From Oscillospiraceae bacterium (GTDB lineage Bacteria > Bacillota > Clostridia > Saccharofermentanales > Saccharofermentanaceae), in contig SVIZ01000002.1 of the NCBI GenBank assembly GCA_015069205.1, positions 124,001 to 188,000 of the forward strand: DNA of 64,000 bases, read 5' to 3'. Under the pieces are notes generated by a model that saw only the letters and a program-made list of their open reading frames with translations, searched no databases and had not been told where the DNA came from. Made by a program: the position numbers and the translations under genes. Positions 26,310 through 35,678 of the stretch are shown in pieces (the stretch's first letter is position 1; the number at the start of each line of letters is the position of its first letter).

Positions 26310-26918
26310 TTGGATTATCTGGAAGGACTGTTACTTGGAAGGCTCTGGAGTGATACGGATTTTGAAAACCGTAAGCATTTCGGTTTGTTTGTTATTTACG
26401 GCCTTCTTGTTGACGCGATAGTTCTCTACCTCTATATCTCCGGCAAAGGCCTTTTGAACTTCGGCATAGTAGGCCCTATTCACATCGCAGTATTCACACT
26501 GCTCTTTTTGGCCAATCCGTTCATCAGCTTCAGATATTACCGAATGCCCTGGTGGGGCAAGATCTTAGTTTTAGCAGTGAAGATATACAAATCATATCTG
26601 ATCGTCAGCTATACGGTAAGTCTTCTCCTTCCGAGACTGTCGGTACAGGTTGATGATCTCCAGGATTTCCTCATGACATATCTCAACGGAACGCTTGAGA
26701 AATATACAGAGAAATTCCAGGCAAGCGCAGGTTCATTCTCAACGGTATTGGGAGTTCTTGCAGGCGGCGTTCATGTCGTCGGAACCGTTTTGCTTTATGC
26801 ATTGGCGGCAATAATCATTCCGGGCCTCATATATCTGGCAATCAGAATTGTTCAGTATGTATGGGACTGGGTCGTAAATACGCTTATCATCAAGAGGTTT
26901 TTCCCTCAGCGTAAATAA
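26310..26918 (+). CDS. Membrane protein of unknown function
   Basis: About 202 residues with three N-terminal hydrophobic helices, an amphipathic middle ('VDDLQDFLMTYLNGTLEKYTEKFQ') and one or two C-terminal helices, ending in a basic tail (KRFFPQRK). The TTG at 26310 was chosen because GAGGAG lies 9 nt before it; an in-frame ATG at 26286 would add eight residues but has no ribosome binding site. No family recognised. The uridine kinase-like gene follows 21 bp later and is probably co-transcribed. Confidence 0.65.
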   Translation: MDYLEGLLLGRLWSDTDFENRKHFGLFVIYGLLVDAIVLYLYISGKGLLNFGIVGPIHIAVFTLLFLANPFISFRYYRMPWWGKILVLAVKIYKSYLIVSYTVSLLLPRLSVQVDDLQDFLMTYLNGTLEKYTEKFQASAGSFSTVLGVLAGGVHVVGTVLLYALAAIIIPGLIYLAIRIVQYVWDWVVNTLIIKRFFPQRK

Positions 26919-26939
26919 TGGGTTTTCAAAGGAGACTAT

Positions 26940-27950
26940 ATGGCAGAGCTTAGAGACAGAATCGACATCACGGTTGAAGAGCTCGAGGAATCCCTCGGCG
27001 CCGTTAGGCTTCCGCGTTTTATCGCAGAATCAGAGAAGAGTTTTGTCGGAAGGATCGATACCATCTGTGATGAGATCTGTTCTGACAGCAATAAAAGGGC
27101 CATTTTCGTATCCGGTCCTACTTCATCCGGAAAGACAACTTTCACTTTGAGATTATCATCAACTATCAATAACAGGGGCAGAAAAGCCATCCACCTCTCA
27201 CTTGATGATTACTACAACATCAAGGACGTCAAATGCGACAGGGACGGAAGACCTGATTTTGAGACAATCGATGCTCTCGATGTCGACAGAATCCAGCGCG
27301 ACATCAAGGCTCTCTTAGACGGCGAGACGGTTATTCCCCCGTACTTCGATTTCAATACCAGAGAGCAGCACGAAGGTAATCCGGAAAATGCCATCTGTTT
27401 AGGTGACGACGGTGTCCTCGTTGTAGAAGGCCTTCACGGTCTGTCTCCCAGGATCTCAGGCGAATGCCCTGCTGAGAAGTGTTCCAAGGTATTCATCATG
27501 CCCTATGGTAACGTTTACTGCGATTCAAAGCTCATGGACAGTAACGAGATAAGACTTCTAAGAAGGATCATCAGGGATTACCGCCACAGAAGCGCCCATG
27601 CACTTGCCACGATCGACTACTGGCCCATGATCCAGAAGTCTGAAGAAAAATATTACGAAGAGTACCTTACATGTGCTGACTACCACGTCAACTCATTCCT
27701 TGCTTATGAGAGCCTTATCGTTGCCCCCATGGCCATGAATGACATCAAAGAGGCGCTGACAAAGGTCGAGAAGGGTTCCATTGAACCCAGCGTCTTCATG
27801 GAGAAGTCTCCGTCAGGCAAGTCCTTTGCGGATCTCTCTTCGGCACTTGTTAAGGCAAATAAGCTTATGGGGCACCTGGGCAAGATACCCGTGATCAGCC
27901 CCGAACAGGTTCCTGCCGAATCAATACTTAACGAGTTCATCTCACAGTAA
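26940..27950 (+). CDS. Uridine kinase-like P-loop nucleoside kinase
   Basis: The 336-residue protein has Walker A SGPTSSGKTT near residue 60, the nucleoside-binding 'LSLDDYYNIKDVKCDRDGRPDFETIDALD', 'PPYFDFNTREQ' and 'VLVVEGLHGLSP'. These are hallmarks of the uridine kinase/phosphoribulokinase family, which adds phosphate to the 5' position of uridine or cytidine. Many clostridial relatives carry an extra N-terminal TGS/threonyl-tRNA synthetase-like part and exceed 500 residues. Here only a 45-residue N-terminal stretch is present, with a C-terminal extension of about 120 residues. Substrate is inferred from the family. It starts after an AAAGGAG site. Confidence 0.8.
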   Translation: MAELRDRIDITVEELEESLGAVRLPRFIAESEKSFVGRIDTICDEICSDSNKRAIFVSGPTSSGKTTFTLRLSSTINNRGRKAIHLSLDDYYNIKDVKCDRDGRPDFETIDALDVDRIQRDIKALLDGETVIPPYFDFNTREQHEGNPENAICLGDDGVLVVEGLHGLSPRISGECPAEKCSKVFIMPYGNVYCDSKLMDSNEIRLLRRIIRDYRHRSAHALATIDYWPMIQKSEEKYYEEYLTCADYHVNSFLAYESLIVAPMAMNDIKEALTKVEKGSIEPSVFMEKSPSGKSFADLSSALVKANKLMGHLGKIPVISPEQVPAESILNEFISQ

Positions 27951-27990
27951 CGGCGGAACTGCTGATACAGATTAATAAAGGAGGCATATA

Positions 27991-28965
27991 ATGCCTATCA
28001 GAATAGCTGACAATCTTCCGGCAAGGCATATCCTTGAGCAGGAAAGAATATTCGTTATGGAGGAAAACAGGGCTCTGACCCAGGACATACGTCCGATCAA
28101 GATCCTTATCCTCAATCTCATGCCCGATAAATCGACTACGGAGACACAGCTCTTAAGGGCTCTTTCCAATTCTCCGATCCAGGTCGATGTCGAGCTTCTG
28201 TTCACAAAGACACACAAGTCTAAAAATACTCCCGCTGAGCACCTTCTCAAGTTCTATAAGACTTTCGATGAGGTAAATAATGAGTATTTCGACGGCATGA
28301 TCATCACAGGCGCACCCATCGAGAAGCTTCCTTTCGAGGAAGTCGATTACTGGCCTGAACTGGTCGAGATAATGGAATGGAGCAAGACCCACGTTTACTC
28401 CACACTCCATCTTTGCTGGGGCGCATTTGCAGGTCTTTACTACCACTACGGGATACCGAAGATCGTTTTGGACAAGAAGGTGTTCGGTGTTTTCGAGCAC
28501 TCAATGACATGGTCCAGACCGGTAAAGCTCTTCAGGGGCTTTGATGACATCTTCTACGTTCCTCATTCACGTTATACGGAGGTCAGAAGGGAGGACGTCG
28601 AGAAGAGAAAGGATCTAAGGATCCTCTCCGAATCCGAGGAATGCGGTATATATGCGATATCAGATCTTCACGGAAGACAGTTCTTCATCACGGGACACTC
28701 CGAGTACGACAAGGACACTCTGGATAAAGAGTACAGAAGAGACATGAATGCCGGATTAACCGATGTCGATATTCCGAAGAATTACTACATTGACGACGAT
28801 CCTGCCAAGGGACCGCTCCTCAGATGGAGATCTTCGGCAACATTGATGTATACAAACTGGCTCAACTACTACGTATATCAGGAGACTCCTTTCGACATCA
28901 ACCTGATCAGGAGCATCAGGAACGAAGATCTTGAACCTAACAGGGACGTGGAGAAAAATGGCTGA
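27991..28965 (+). CDS. metA: Homoserine O-acetyltransferase (MetA family)
   Basis: MetA activates homoserine for methionine synthesis. The 324-residue protein has the catalytic Cys142 in [13 protein letters not shown] and the His of the triad in 'HSEYDKDTL'. Residue 111 is Glu ([10 protein letters not shown]). In characterised members Glu at this place selects acetyl-CoA and Gly selects succinyl-CoA, so acetylation is predicted even though many annotations will say succinyltransferase. An AAAGGAGG site precedes the ATG. No SAM riboswitch or T-box fits into the 40-bp gap upstream. The nnrD start overlaps its last codons. Confidence 0.93.
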   Translation: MPIRIADNLPARHILEQERIFVMEENRALTQDIRPIKILILNLMPDKSTTETQLLRALSNSPIQVDVELLFTKTHKSKNTPAEHLLKFYKTFDEVNNEYFDGMIITGAPIEKLPFEEVDYWPELVEIMEWSKTHVYSTLHLCWGAFAGLYYHYGIPKIVLDKKVFGVFEHSMTWSRPVKLFRGFDDIFYVPHSRYTEVRREDVEKRKDLRILSESEECGIYAISDLHGRQFFITGHSEYDKDTLDKEYRRDMNAGLTDVDIPKNYYIDDDPAKGPLLRWRSSATLMYTNWLNYYVYQETPFDINLIRSIRNEDLEPNRDVEKNG

Positions 28966-29851
28966 GATTTTAAAACTCGACAGAGAACTGATATCGGGAT
29001 TTGCTCCCCAAAGATCTGAAGACGGACACAAGAATTCTTTTGGCACAGCGCTTATCTGTGCAGGTTCCGAATTTATGACTGGTGCTGCAGTAATGGCAGC
29101 AGGTTCTGCTTTAAGATCCGGTGCGGGTCTTGTAAAAGTGTTTTCCGATGAGAAGACTCTTGATGCCATAAGGTTCAATGAACCCTGCGCCATGCTTGAG
29201 TTAAGGCCGGAGAAGACGGCAGATCTTTTAAGAAAAACATCTTCGTTATGCAGGATAGTATCTTCGGTACTTATAGGTTCCGGCATGCCTGCCGATTACA
29301 ATAACATGGAAGCGCTGACTGAGAGATTCCTTAAAGAAGCAACGAACGTTGTTCTTGATGCGGGCGCTCTTTCAGGCAAGCCGGACGTTATGTCCAGGCT
29401 TAAAGAGAACCTCAAAGCAAGAGAAGTTCCTGCGGTACTGACTCCTCATATAGGTGAGTTTGCAAGGATTACCGGCCTTGCCAAAAACGAAGTGGAGGAG
29501 AAGGCAGCTGATCTCACACTTGATTTTGCGCGCGAAAATAACTGCGTCATTATCCTTAAGAGCAGCAGGACGCTTATCGCTTCTCCTGACGGTAAGATCT
29601 ACATGAATGACCTTGCCAACACAGGTCTTGCAAAGGGCGGATCGGGAGATGTCCTTGCAGGTCTCGTAACCGGATTCCTCGCACAGGGAATGGATCCTTT
29701 CAAGGCTTCCTGTTCTGCTGTGTTTATTCATTCGAAAGCGGGCGAAGCCGCAAAAGAAGATATCGGCGTTAGAGCCATGATACCGACTGACCTTCTGATC
29801 TATCTTGAGGAAGGATACATTCAGGCGGGCTGGAGTGAAGAAGATGAGTGA
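28958..29851 (+). CDS. nnrD: ADP-dependent NAD(P)H-hydrate dehydratase
   Basis: NnrD removes water from damaged NADHX/NADPHX using ADP, a metabolite-repair step. The 297 residues correspond to the C-terminal (YjeF-C, ribokinase-like) half of the bifunctional enzyme: '[15 protein letters not shown]', '[14 protein letters not shown]' and the signature '[17 protein letters not shown]'. The N-terminal epimerase domain is absent and would have to be encoded elsewhere. The ATG at 28958 overlaps the metA stop; a GGAG lies 4 nt before it. The next gene, alr, overlaps in turn. Confidence 0.92.
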   Translation: MAEILKLDRELISGFAPQRSEDGHKNSFGTALICAGSEFMTGAAVMAAGSALRSGAGLVKVFSDEKTLDAIRFNEPCAMLELRPEKTADLLRKTSSLCRIVSSVLIGSGMPADYNNMEALTERFLKEATNVVLDAGALSGKPDVMSRLKENLKAREVPAVLTPHIGEFARITGLAKNEVEEKAADLTLDFARENNCVIILKSSRTLIASPDGKIYMNDLANTGLAKGGSGDVLAGLVTGFLAQGMDPFKASCSAVFIHSKAGEAAKEDIGVRAMIPTDLLIYLEEGYIQAGWSEEDE

Positions 29852-30974
29852 CAATATTTTTGACCGTTCATGCGTAGAGATCGATCTTGATGCTTTAAAG
29901 CACAATTTTGAAGAGATAAAGAAAGCAGTAACTCCCGGCACGGATATCCTTGCGGTAGTTAAGGCTGACGCATACGGACATGGTGCCCTTGAGACAGCTA
30001 AGACCCTGATCGACGGCGGCGCGGCCGGTCTTTGCCTTGCTACGATCGATGAAGCGGTCGAGCTCCGCAAGCACGGCATAACAGTTCCGATGATGACTTT
30101 AGGCTTTACCGACTCTTCAAGGTTTGAAGATGCGGTCAGATATGACGTCGAGCAGTCGGTCTATTCGCTCGATATCGCAAAAGCTCTGTCTGATGAGGCA
30201 GTAAAGCAGGGTAAGACCTGCAGGATCCACATAAAGCTCGATACCGGCATGGGAAGGATCGGCTTTAAGACAGATGGAACAGAGACAGAAGATATTGTCA
30301 GGGCATGCACTCTGCCGGGCATCGAACCATACGGCGTATTCTCGCATTTTGCTGCTGCGGATACTGATGACGACGAATATACCAATCAGCAGTTCGCTCT
30401 ATTCATGAATCAGATCGAAGCGCTCGGGCAGAAGGGCATTCACTTTACGAAGAGACATATATGCAACAGTGCCGGGATCCTGAGATTCCCCGGAATGCAT
30501 CTTGATATGGTAAGGGCAGGGATCATCCTTTACGGCCTCATGCCGCCCGGATGCCCCGCACCCGTTGTAGACATCGACCTTAAGCCTGTCATGAACTGGT
30601 ATGCAAAGGTAATCCACGTTAAGACGGTTCCCGTCGGAGCCACGATAAGCTACGGCAGACACTTCACGGCTGAGCGCCCCACTGAGGTCACGACAGTCGG
30701 CATCGGTTATGCAGACGGACTTTCCAGAAAGCTCTCTAACGGCTTCGAACTTGTTATCGGAGGAAAGAAGTGCCCCATAATCGGCAATATCTGCATGGAT
30801 ATGTGCATGGTCGATACCACAGATCTTGAGATCAGACCTGCGGTAGGCGACAAGGTCACCGTGTTTGGCAGCGAGAGATCTGCAGATGAGCTTGCAGAAG
30901 CACTTGGCACGATCAATTACGAGATCACATGTGACGTTGGCAAGAGAGTCAGAAGACTCTATGTCGGAGGCTGA
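29844..30974 (+). CDS. alr: Alanine racemase
   Basis: The PLP enzyme makes D-alanine for peptidoglycan. The 376 residues show the PLP-lysine motif AVVKADAYGHG, the catalytic-Tyr region 'VGATISYGRHF' and 'VDTTDLEIRPAVGDKVTVFG'. The start was set at the ATG at 29844 (GGAG upstream), which overlaps the nnrD stop. The metA-nnrD-alr overlap chain suggests one transcript. The secY promoter begins 34 bp after the stop. Confidence 0.95.
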   Translation: MSDNIFDRSCVEIDLDALKHNFEEIKKAVTPGTDILAVVKADAYGHGALETAKTLIDGGAAGLCLATIDEAVELRKHGITVPMMTLGFTDSSRFEDAVRYDVEQSVYSLDIAKALSDEAVKQGKTCRIHIKLDTGMGRIGFKTDGTETEDIVRACTLPGIEPYGVFSHFAAADTDDDEYTNQQFALFMNQIEALGQKGIHFTKRHICNSAGILRFPGMHLDMVRAGIILYGLMPPGCPAPVVDIDLKPVMNWYAKVIHVKTVPVGATISYGRHFTAERPTEVTTVGIGYADGLSRKLSNGFELVIGGKKCPIIGNICMDMCMVDTTDLEIRPAVGDKVTVFGSERSADELAEALGTINYEITCDVGKRVRRLYVGG

Positions 30975-31007
30975 TTTATTACTTCTTTTTTCTTTATAAA
31001 TATATCG

Positions 31008-31036
31008 GTGAAAAAAGCGCAGAGATGCGCTATAAT
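31008..31036 (+). promoter_or_regulatory. Sigma-A promoter of secY-adk-map-infA
   Basis: GTGAAA (31008-31013) and a perfect TATAAT (31031-31036) are separated by 17 bp. The secY ATG is 40 bp downstream. Confidence 0.7.
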
Positions 31037-31075
31037 ACATACGCTTTATTTATATACCAAGGAGAATGTCAGTTA

Positions 31076-32386
31076 ATGAGCACTTTAAGAGATAGCGTAA
31101 ACAGTCCGGAGATAAGGAAAAAAGTATTTTTTACCTGCCTTATAGTTTCCGTACTTTGTGTGCTCACGCTTATTCCCGTTCCGGGACTTAATCACGCAGT
31201 TGCCACATACACGGCAGCAGACTGGGGAAGCGTAGGCTTCATCATTGATGTCCTTTCAATGAAGGGATTTGAGAATATTTCAATTGTCAGCCTTGGTATT
31301 TATCCTTTTCTCGTAGCATCGATCATCATGCAGATAGTAACTTTGGCAGTTCCGAAGCTCAGGGCTCTTGCCCAGATGGGTGACGAAGGCGCCAAGAAGA
31401 TCACAAAGCTCACAAGGATCGCATCAATCGTTGCTTCAGTAGTTTTTGCTGCTCTTTACTGCGTTGGCATGAGAAATGCAGTAACAACAGCAATCAATTA
31501 CTGGGTTGCTATAGTTCTCTGCGGTGTAACTGTAGCAGTAGGAAATGCTTTCTGCGGATGGTGTGTTGAGCTTCTCAACACAAAGGGAATCGGCGACGGT
31601 CTTACGATCATTATCGTTGCAGGCATTCTCCGCGACATTCCGCATGAAATCGCAAGCTGCTTTGATGAAGCTTATTATCTCGGAATCATTCCCGGACTTA
31701 CATATGCAGTGTTCGGAGCTCTCCTTTTCGCAGGTTTGATCTTCTACGTAATATTCATCAACATGGGCGAAAAGAAGATCAGGATCATTTTCTCCAAGAG
31801 AACTGTAGGTATGAAGCAGTATGGAATGCAGAACCAGGTTATTCCGCTCAAGGTTGCTCAGGCAGGAATCACACCAATCATCTATACACTTGCTGTTACT
31901 CTGATTCCTTCAGTTATCATCGCAATGGTTGTTCCCGGCACAGAAGTTGCCTGGGCAGAATCCTGGAAGAACCTTCCCACAAGCGTTGCTTACATCCCGT
32001 TCTTCATCGTATTCCTTGTATTCTTCACATACATCTTCGCTATGTTGCAGTTCAATCCTTTTGATATGGCTTCCCAGATCAAGCAGAACGGCGGTTACAT
32101 CCAGGGTATTAAGCCCGGCAAGCCCACTTCACAGTATCTGATGAATCTGTACAATAACCTGAACAGCGCAGACTGCTTCTATCTGATCCTTTTCTGCGTA
32201 TTGCCCATGGCTTTGAGCTTCATCCCGGGATTTGACAGGATCGCTTTCGGCGGAATCGCAGTAGTTCTCGTTGGCGGCGGATTTATCGAGATGAAGACTT
32301 TGCTTGACAATGCTCTTAAGACTGAAGAAGAGCAGCTCAAGGCAGCAGGCAAAGATAAGAAACGTAAGAATTACAACAAAAAGTAA
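31076..32386 (+). CDS. secY: Protein translocase subunit SecY
   Basis: The 436-residue, ten-helix channel protein forms the Sec pore with SecE and SecG. Typical SecY segments are visible: 'PFLVASIIMQI', 'TKGIGDGLTIIIVAGI', 'MQNQVIPLKVAQAGITPIIY' and the C-terminal 'IKQNGGYIQGIKPGKPTSQYL'. The ATG at 31076 follows AAGGAG. In most bacteria secY lies inside the spc operon after rplO; here the gene upstream is alr and a promoter directly precedes secY, so the cluster is split at this point. Confidence 0.97.
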   Translation: MSTLRDSVNSPEIRKKVFFTCLIVSVLCVLTLIPVPGLNHAVATYTAADWGSVGFIIDVLSMKGFENISIVSLGIYPFLVASIIMQIVTLAVPKLRALAQMGDEGAKKITKLTRIASIVASVVFAALYCVGMRNAVTTAINYWVAIVLCGVTVAVGNAFCGWCVELLNTKGIGDGLTIIIVAGILRDIPHEIASCFDEAYYLGIIPGLTYAVFGALLFAGLIFYVIFINMGEKKIRIIFSKRTVGMKQYGMQNQVIPLKVAQAGITPIIYTLAVTLIPSVIIAMVVPGTEVAWAESWKNLPTSVAYIPFFIVFLVFFTYIFAMLQFNPFDMASQIKQNGGYIQGIKPGKPTSQYLMNLYNNLNSADCFYLILFCVLPMALSFIPGFDRIAFGGIAVVLVGGGFIEMKTLLDNALKTEEEQLKAAGKDKKRKNYNKK

Positions 32387-32401
32387 GGGGAGGATATATT
32401 T

Positions 32402-33055
32402 ATGAATCTGATCATTCTCGGCGCACCAGGATCCGGTAAGGGTACATCAGCTACTGTATTAAGAGAGAAGTTTAATCTTGCTCACATTTCAACAGGAGAT
32501 CTTTTCAGATATAACATCAAGGAAAACACTCCTCTCGGAATCGAAGCAAAATCATATATTGACAAGGGAGCACTCGTTCCCGATGACGTTACCATCAGAA
32601 TGGTAGAAGACCGTCTTAGCAATCCCGACTGCGAGAAGGGTTACATCCTTGACGGATTCCCGAGAAACATCGCACAGGCTGAGGCTCTCGATAAGATGCT
32701 CGCAGCAAAGGGATCCAAGATCGATGCAGTCGTTTATGTAATCTGCGATGACGAAGTCATTATGGACAGAGTTACAACAAGACGTGTCTGCGAGAAGTGC
32801 GGCGCAAGCTTTAATGTAAAGTACATGCCCACAAAGGTTGAAGGCGTTTGCGACGTATGCGGCGGCAAGGTCATCCAGAGATCTGACGATAATCCGGAGA
32901 CTGTTGCCAAGAGACTTGAGACATACAGAGTAAATACTCAGCCTCTTATCGACTTCTACAACGAGAGAGGGATCATCGTTGAGGGTAACAACAATGTTGA
33001 TTCCGATGCCTGCATCGCTTCCATCGAAGCAGGACTTAAGAATTTGGGACTCTAA
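32402..33055 (+). CDS. adk: Adenylate kinase, zinc-containing LID
   Basis: Adk equilibrates ATP + AMP with 2 ADP. The 217 residues show the P-loop GAPGSGKGT, the AMP-binding 'HISTGDLFR' and 'ILDGFPRN', and the long LID with four cysteines (CEKCGASF...CDVCGGK), the structural zinc form common in Gram-positives. It lies 15 bp after secY with an AGGGGAGG site. Confidence 0.97.
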   Translation: MNLIILGAPGSGKGTSATVLREKFNLAHISTGDLFRYNIKENTPLGIEAKSYIDKGALVPDDVTIRMVEDRLSNPDCEKGYILDGFPRNIAQAEALDKMLAAKGSKIDAVVYVICDDEVIMDRVTTRRVCEKCGASFNVKYMPTKVEGVCDVCGGKVIQRSDDNPETVAKRLETYRVNTQPLIDFYNERGIIVEGNNNVDSDACIASIEAGLKNLGL

Positions 33056-33074
33056 TTAGAAATCAGGTATAAAA

Positions 33075-33845
33075 ATGGTAGAAATCCTTACCAACGAAGA
33101 ATTCGAGAAAATGAAGGCAGCAGGAAAGATCCTGCAGCATGTTTTCAAGGCTTGCAGAGACGAGATCAAGCCCGGCATTTCAACTCACGATGTCGACAAG
33201 CTTTGCTATGACATCATCAGAAGTTACGATGCCATCCCGTCTTTCCTGAACTATGGCCAGCCTCCGTTCCCCGGAACGATCTGCGCATCAGTTAATGATG
33301 AGGTCGTACACGGAATTCCGAGAAAGACCAGAATACTCCAGGAAGGTGACATCATTTCAGTTGATGTCGGCGCGATCCTTGACGGCTATCAGTCTGATGC
33401 ATGCAGAACATACATGGTAGGCAATGTCGCTCCTGAGGTTAAAGATCTCGTTGAGCGCACCGAAAAGTCATTCTGGATCGGCCTCGAGTACGCTAAAGTC
33501 GGCATGAGAACAGGCGATATCGGACATGCTATCCAGGAATATTGCGAAGGGTTCGGTTACGGAGTTGTAAGAGAACTTACAGGTCACGGCATAGGAACAA
33601 CGATGCACCAGGATCCGGATGTACCCAACTACGGAAGACCGGGTCACGGCTATAAGCTCAAGAAGGGTATGGCTATCTGCATCGAGCCGATGATCACTTT
33701 GGGAACACGTGAGATCGAACAGTTAGATGACAGGTGGACAATAGTAACTCAGGATGGTAAGCCTGCAAGTCACTATGAGAATACGATTTTGATCACGGAT
33801 GAGGGTCCGTATCTTACAACCTATGACTATGAGGAGGGTTTTTAA
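33075..33845 (+). CDS. map: Methionine aminopeptidase type I
   Basis: Map removes the N-terminal Met of new proteins. The 256-residue pita-bread fold keeps the metal ligands: Asp in [18 protein letters not shown], His in [19 protein letters not shown], and two Glu in 'CIEPMI' and 'ENTILI'. No N-terminal zinc-finger extension is present. It lies between adk and infA as in other Firmicutes; its stop codon shares a base with the infA ATG. Confidence 0.96.
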   Translation: MVEILTNEEFEKMKAAGKILQHVFKACRDEIKPGISTHDVDKLCYDIIRSYDAIPSFLNYGQPPFPGTICASVNDEVVHGIPRKTRILQEGDIISVDVGAILDGYQSDACRTYMVGNVAPEVKDLVERTEKSFWIGLEYAKVGMRTGDIGHAIQEYCEGFGYGVVRELTGHGIGTTMHQDPDVPNYGRPGHGYKLKKGMAICIEPMITLGTREIEQLDDRWTIVTQDGKPASHYENTILITDEGPYLTTYDYEEGF

Positions 33846-34078
33846 TGGCGAAGGAAGATGTTATTGAAGTACTGGGAGTAGTTGATGAAGCATTGCCCAA
33901 CGCAATGTTTAAGGTAAAGCTCGACAGCGGACACATTGTTCTTGCTCATTTATCAGGAAAGCTTAGACAGAATTACATCAAGATTCTTCCGGGCGATAAG
34001 GTAACAATGGAAATCTCTCCTTATGACCTTTCCCGCGGCAGAATTACCTGGAGAGGCGAGAAGAAGCCCAAGCAGTAA
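33845..34078 (+). CDS. infA: Translation initiation factor IF-1
   Basis: The 77-residue S1/OB-fold protein has the IF-1 pattern '[46 protein letters not shown]' spread over residues 8-53 and a basic tail. It binds the ribosomal A site during initiation. It overlaps the map stop by one base. A terminator follows, instead of the usual direct continuation into rpmJ. Confidence 0.96.
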   Translation: MAKEDVIEVLGVVDEALPNAMFKVKLDSGHIVLAHLSGKLRQNYIKILPGDKVTMEISPYDLSRGRITWRGEKKPKQ

Positions 34079-34109
34079 TCGTCTGCGGACATTTTTAACA
34101 CTGATTTTT

Positions 34110-34150
34110 ACGCACCGGAACCCAAGCGGTTTTGGTGCGTTTCTTTCTTT
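34110..34150 (+). terminator. Terminator after infA
   Basis: The 7-bp stem ACGCACC/GGTGCGT (34110-34116 with 34134-34140) with a partly paired loop is followed by a T-rich tail (TTCTTTCTTT). Confidence 0.7.
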
Positions 34151-34273
34151 ATTAAATATTATACAAACTTATCATTTTTTGTTAAAAAATGTTAAATCTA
34201 TGATACACTTGTCGCTAGAGATTATTCTTGTACTTGCACGGTATGGGAATGTGATAATTTTTGGAGGTGCGTT

Positions 34274-34660
34274 ATGTTAGGAATTAAGCAGATCAAGGTT
34301 GTATTGAAGAATGATTACACAACCGACACTCTTTTCGAGGCAATCAAGGATCATGAATTCACACCCGGAAAGCCTAAGATCGTTAAGCACGGCTTTACAA
34401 ACATCATTTGTTTTGATGAAGTTGACAGACAGAATCAGGTTCAGATCGTTCCCGGTATGACTCAGGGTGCTAAGCCCGGTCCGAAGTGGACAGTTATGAA
34501 GGCAGAGGCTGCAGGCATGGATAATCTTGCTAAGAATATGGCTATCGGTGCTTTGACAAACGGTTGGGGTAACCTCGGAAGCCTTGGCGGAAAGAACAGC
34601 AAGCTCTGCGAGAAGCAGGTTGAGGAAGTTGCTAAAGAGCTGGAGGCTATGGGCATCTGA
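34274..34660 (+). CDS. Unknown 128-residue protein inserted in the ribosomal cluster
   Basis: I do not recognise this family. The first 70 residues look like an alpha/beta fold ('IKQIKVVLKNDYTTDTLFEAIKDHEF', 'KPKIVKHGFTNIICFDEV'). The middle is Gly/Ala/Asn-rich ('GALTNGWGNLGSLGGKN', which may be a loop or a short hydrophobic helix), and the end is helical and charged. There is no signal peptide. A GGAGG site 6-7 nt before the ATG and a likely promoter (TATGAT around 34200) show it is a real gene. Terminators on both sides make it a one-gene transcript between infA and rpmJ, a place where other Firmicutes have no gene. Confidence 0.75.
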   Translation: MLGIKQIKVVLKNDYTTDTLFEAIKDHEFTPGKPKIVKHGFTNIICFDEVDRQNQVQIVPGMTQGAKPGPKWTVMKAEAAGMDNLAKNMAIGALTNGWGNLGSLGGKNSKLCEKQVEEVAKELEAMGI

Positions 34661-34709
34661 TCACAGTGCTCTTTCCGGTAACTGCTAAATATATTAACTA
34701 ATGATATTC

Positions 34710-34745
34710 AAAAGCACAGTTATCAGAGGTAATTGTGCTTTTGTT
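34710..34745 (+). terminator. Terminator after the 128-residue protein gene
   Basis: A 13-bp stem (34710-34722 with 34730-34742, one G-U) starts with A4 and ends with T4, so it could act in both directions. Confidence 0.7.
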
Positions 34746-34763
34746 TGGGAAAGGAACAATAAT

Positions 34764-35543
34764 ATGTCAGAAGAAAAGAACGTAAAAGCAGAAGAGAAGA
34801 AGGCTGAGGGTAAAAAGTCCTTCTTAGACGAGAACAAGCTTGAGATCATTACGGTCATCCTCCTCGGTATCACCGCACTTCTCACAGCATGGGCAAGCTA
34901 TGTCGGTTCCATCCACGGCGGCAACCAGGCAACAAACTATGCTACAAGTAACAATCTCTCAAGTGACGGCAACTCACTTTACAACGCAGCTGTCCAGTCT
35001 ATGACTCAGGACATGGATGTATGGAATACGATCATGGATTATGAGATCAACATCCTTTATGCTGACGAGACAAACGATTCAAAGACGCTCGAAGCTTATG
35101 TATGGAAGCTCCAGTGGTTCTGCCAGGATAACCTCACAGATGAGATGGCAGCTATCATCGGATATGATCAGGAAGCTTTCAACGACGGCGTTAACGATGA
35201 AGAAGATATTCTTGCTTGGCTCTATGATGAGAGCGGCATGGCCATCAACTCACCTTTCGCTAATGAAGAATTCGTCCAGAGCTATTTTGATGAAGCTAAC
35301 GCTAAGCTTGACGAAGCACAGCTCGTTCTCGAGCAGGGTCAGCAGGACAACGCTAACGGTGATAAGTTCTCACTCGTTACAGTTCTTTACAGCGTAGCAC
35401 TCTTCATGCTCGGTATCGTAGGCGTATTCAAGAACCAGACAAACAAGAAGATCGTTCTTGCTGTCAGCGTTGTATGCCTCCTCATCGCAGTAATCTTCAT
35501 GGTTACTATCCCGCTTCCTGCATCCGGCGGTATCTTCGGTTAA
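34764..35543 (+). CDS. Membrane protein with long soluble loop (DUF4337-like), unknown function
   Basis: The 259-residue product starts at ATG 34764 (AAAGGAAC upstream). A Lys/Glu-rich cytoplasmic N-terminus is followed by one helix (about residues 30-48), an acidic helical region of about 150 residues ('QSMTQDMDVWNTIMDYEINILYADE'), and two C-terminal helices (about 205-225 and 233-252). This layout resembles DUF4337 proteins, but the match is by topology only. It is flanked by terminators and precedes the rpmJ promoter, so it is an independent insertion in the ribosomal cluster. Confidence 0.65.
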   Translation: MSEEKNVKAEEKKAEGKKSFLDENKLEIITVILLGITALLTAWASYVGSIHGGNQATNYATSNNLSSDGNSLYNAAVQSMTQDMDVWNTIMDYEINILYADETNDSKTLEAYVWKLQWFCQDNLTDEMAAIIGYDQEAFNDGVNDEEDILAWLYDESGMAINSPFANEEFVQSYFDEANAKLDEAQLVLEQGQQDNANGDKFSLVTVLYSVALFMLGIVGVFKNQTNKKIVLAVSVVCLLIAVIFMVTIPLPASGGIFG

Positions 35544-35573
35544 GTAGATAAGGCATATAAGTGATGCTATAAT

Positions 35574-35600
35574 AGGGCCGCCTTAGGGCGGCTCTTTTTT
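35574..35600 (+). terminator. Rho-independent terminator before the rpmJ promoter
   Basis: The stem AGGGCCGCC/GGCGGCTCT region (core GCCGCC/GGCGGC, 35577-35582 with 35587-35592) has a TTAG loop and is followed by T6. Confidence 0.9.
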
Positions 35601-35650
35601 GTTTTTCGAAAACATGCTCAAAAAAAGTGCCTGTCTGATGAAATTTCCAG

Positions 35651-35678
35651 TTGAAAACCGAAATGATTTTGCTATAAT
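35651..35678 (+). promoter_or_regulatory. Sigma-A promoter of the rpmJ-rpsM-rpsK-rpsD-rpoA-rplQ operon
   Basis: TTGAAA (35651-35656) and TATAAT (35673-35678) are 16 bp apart and an extended -10 TG lies one base upstream. This is the strongest promoter match in the window and fits ribosomal genes. Confidence 0.8.

Noticed and set aside
27951..27990. SAM riboswitch or T-box before metA
   Set aside because: Only 40 bp separate metA from the upstream gene and no such structure fits.
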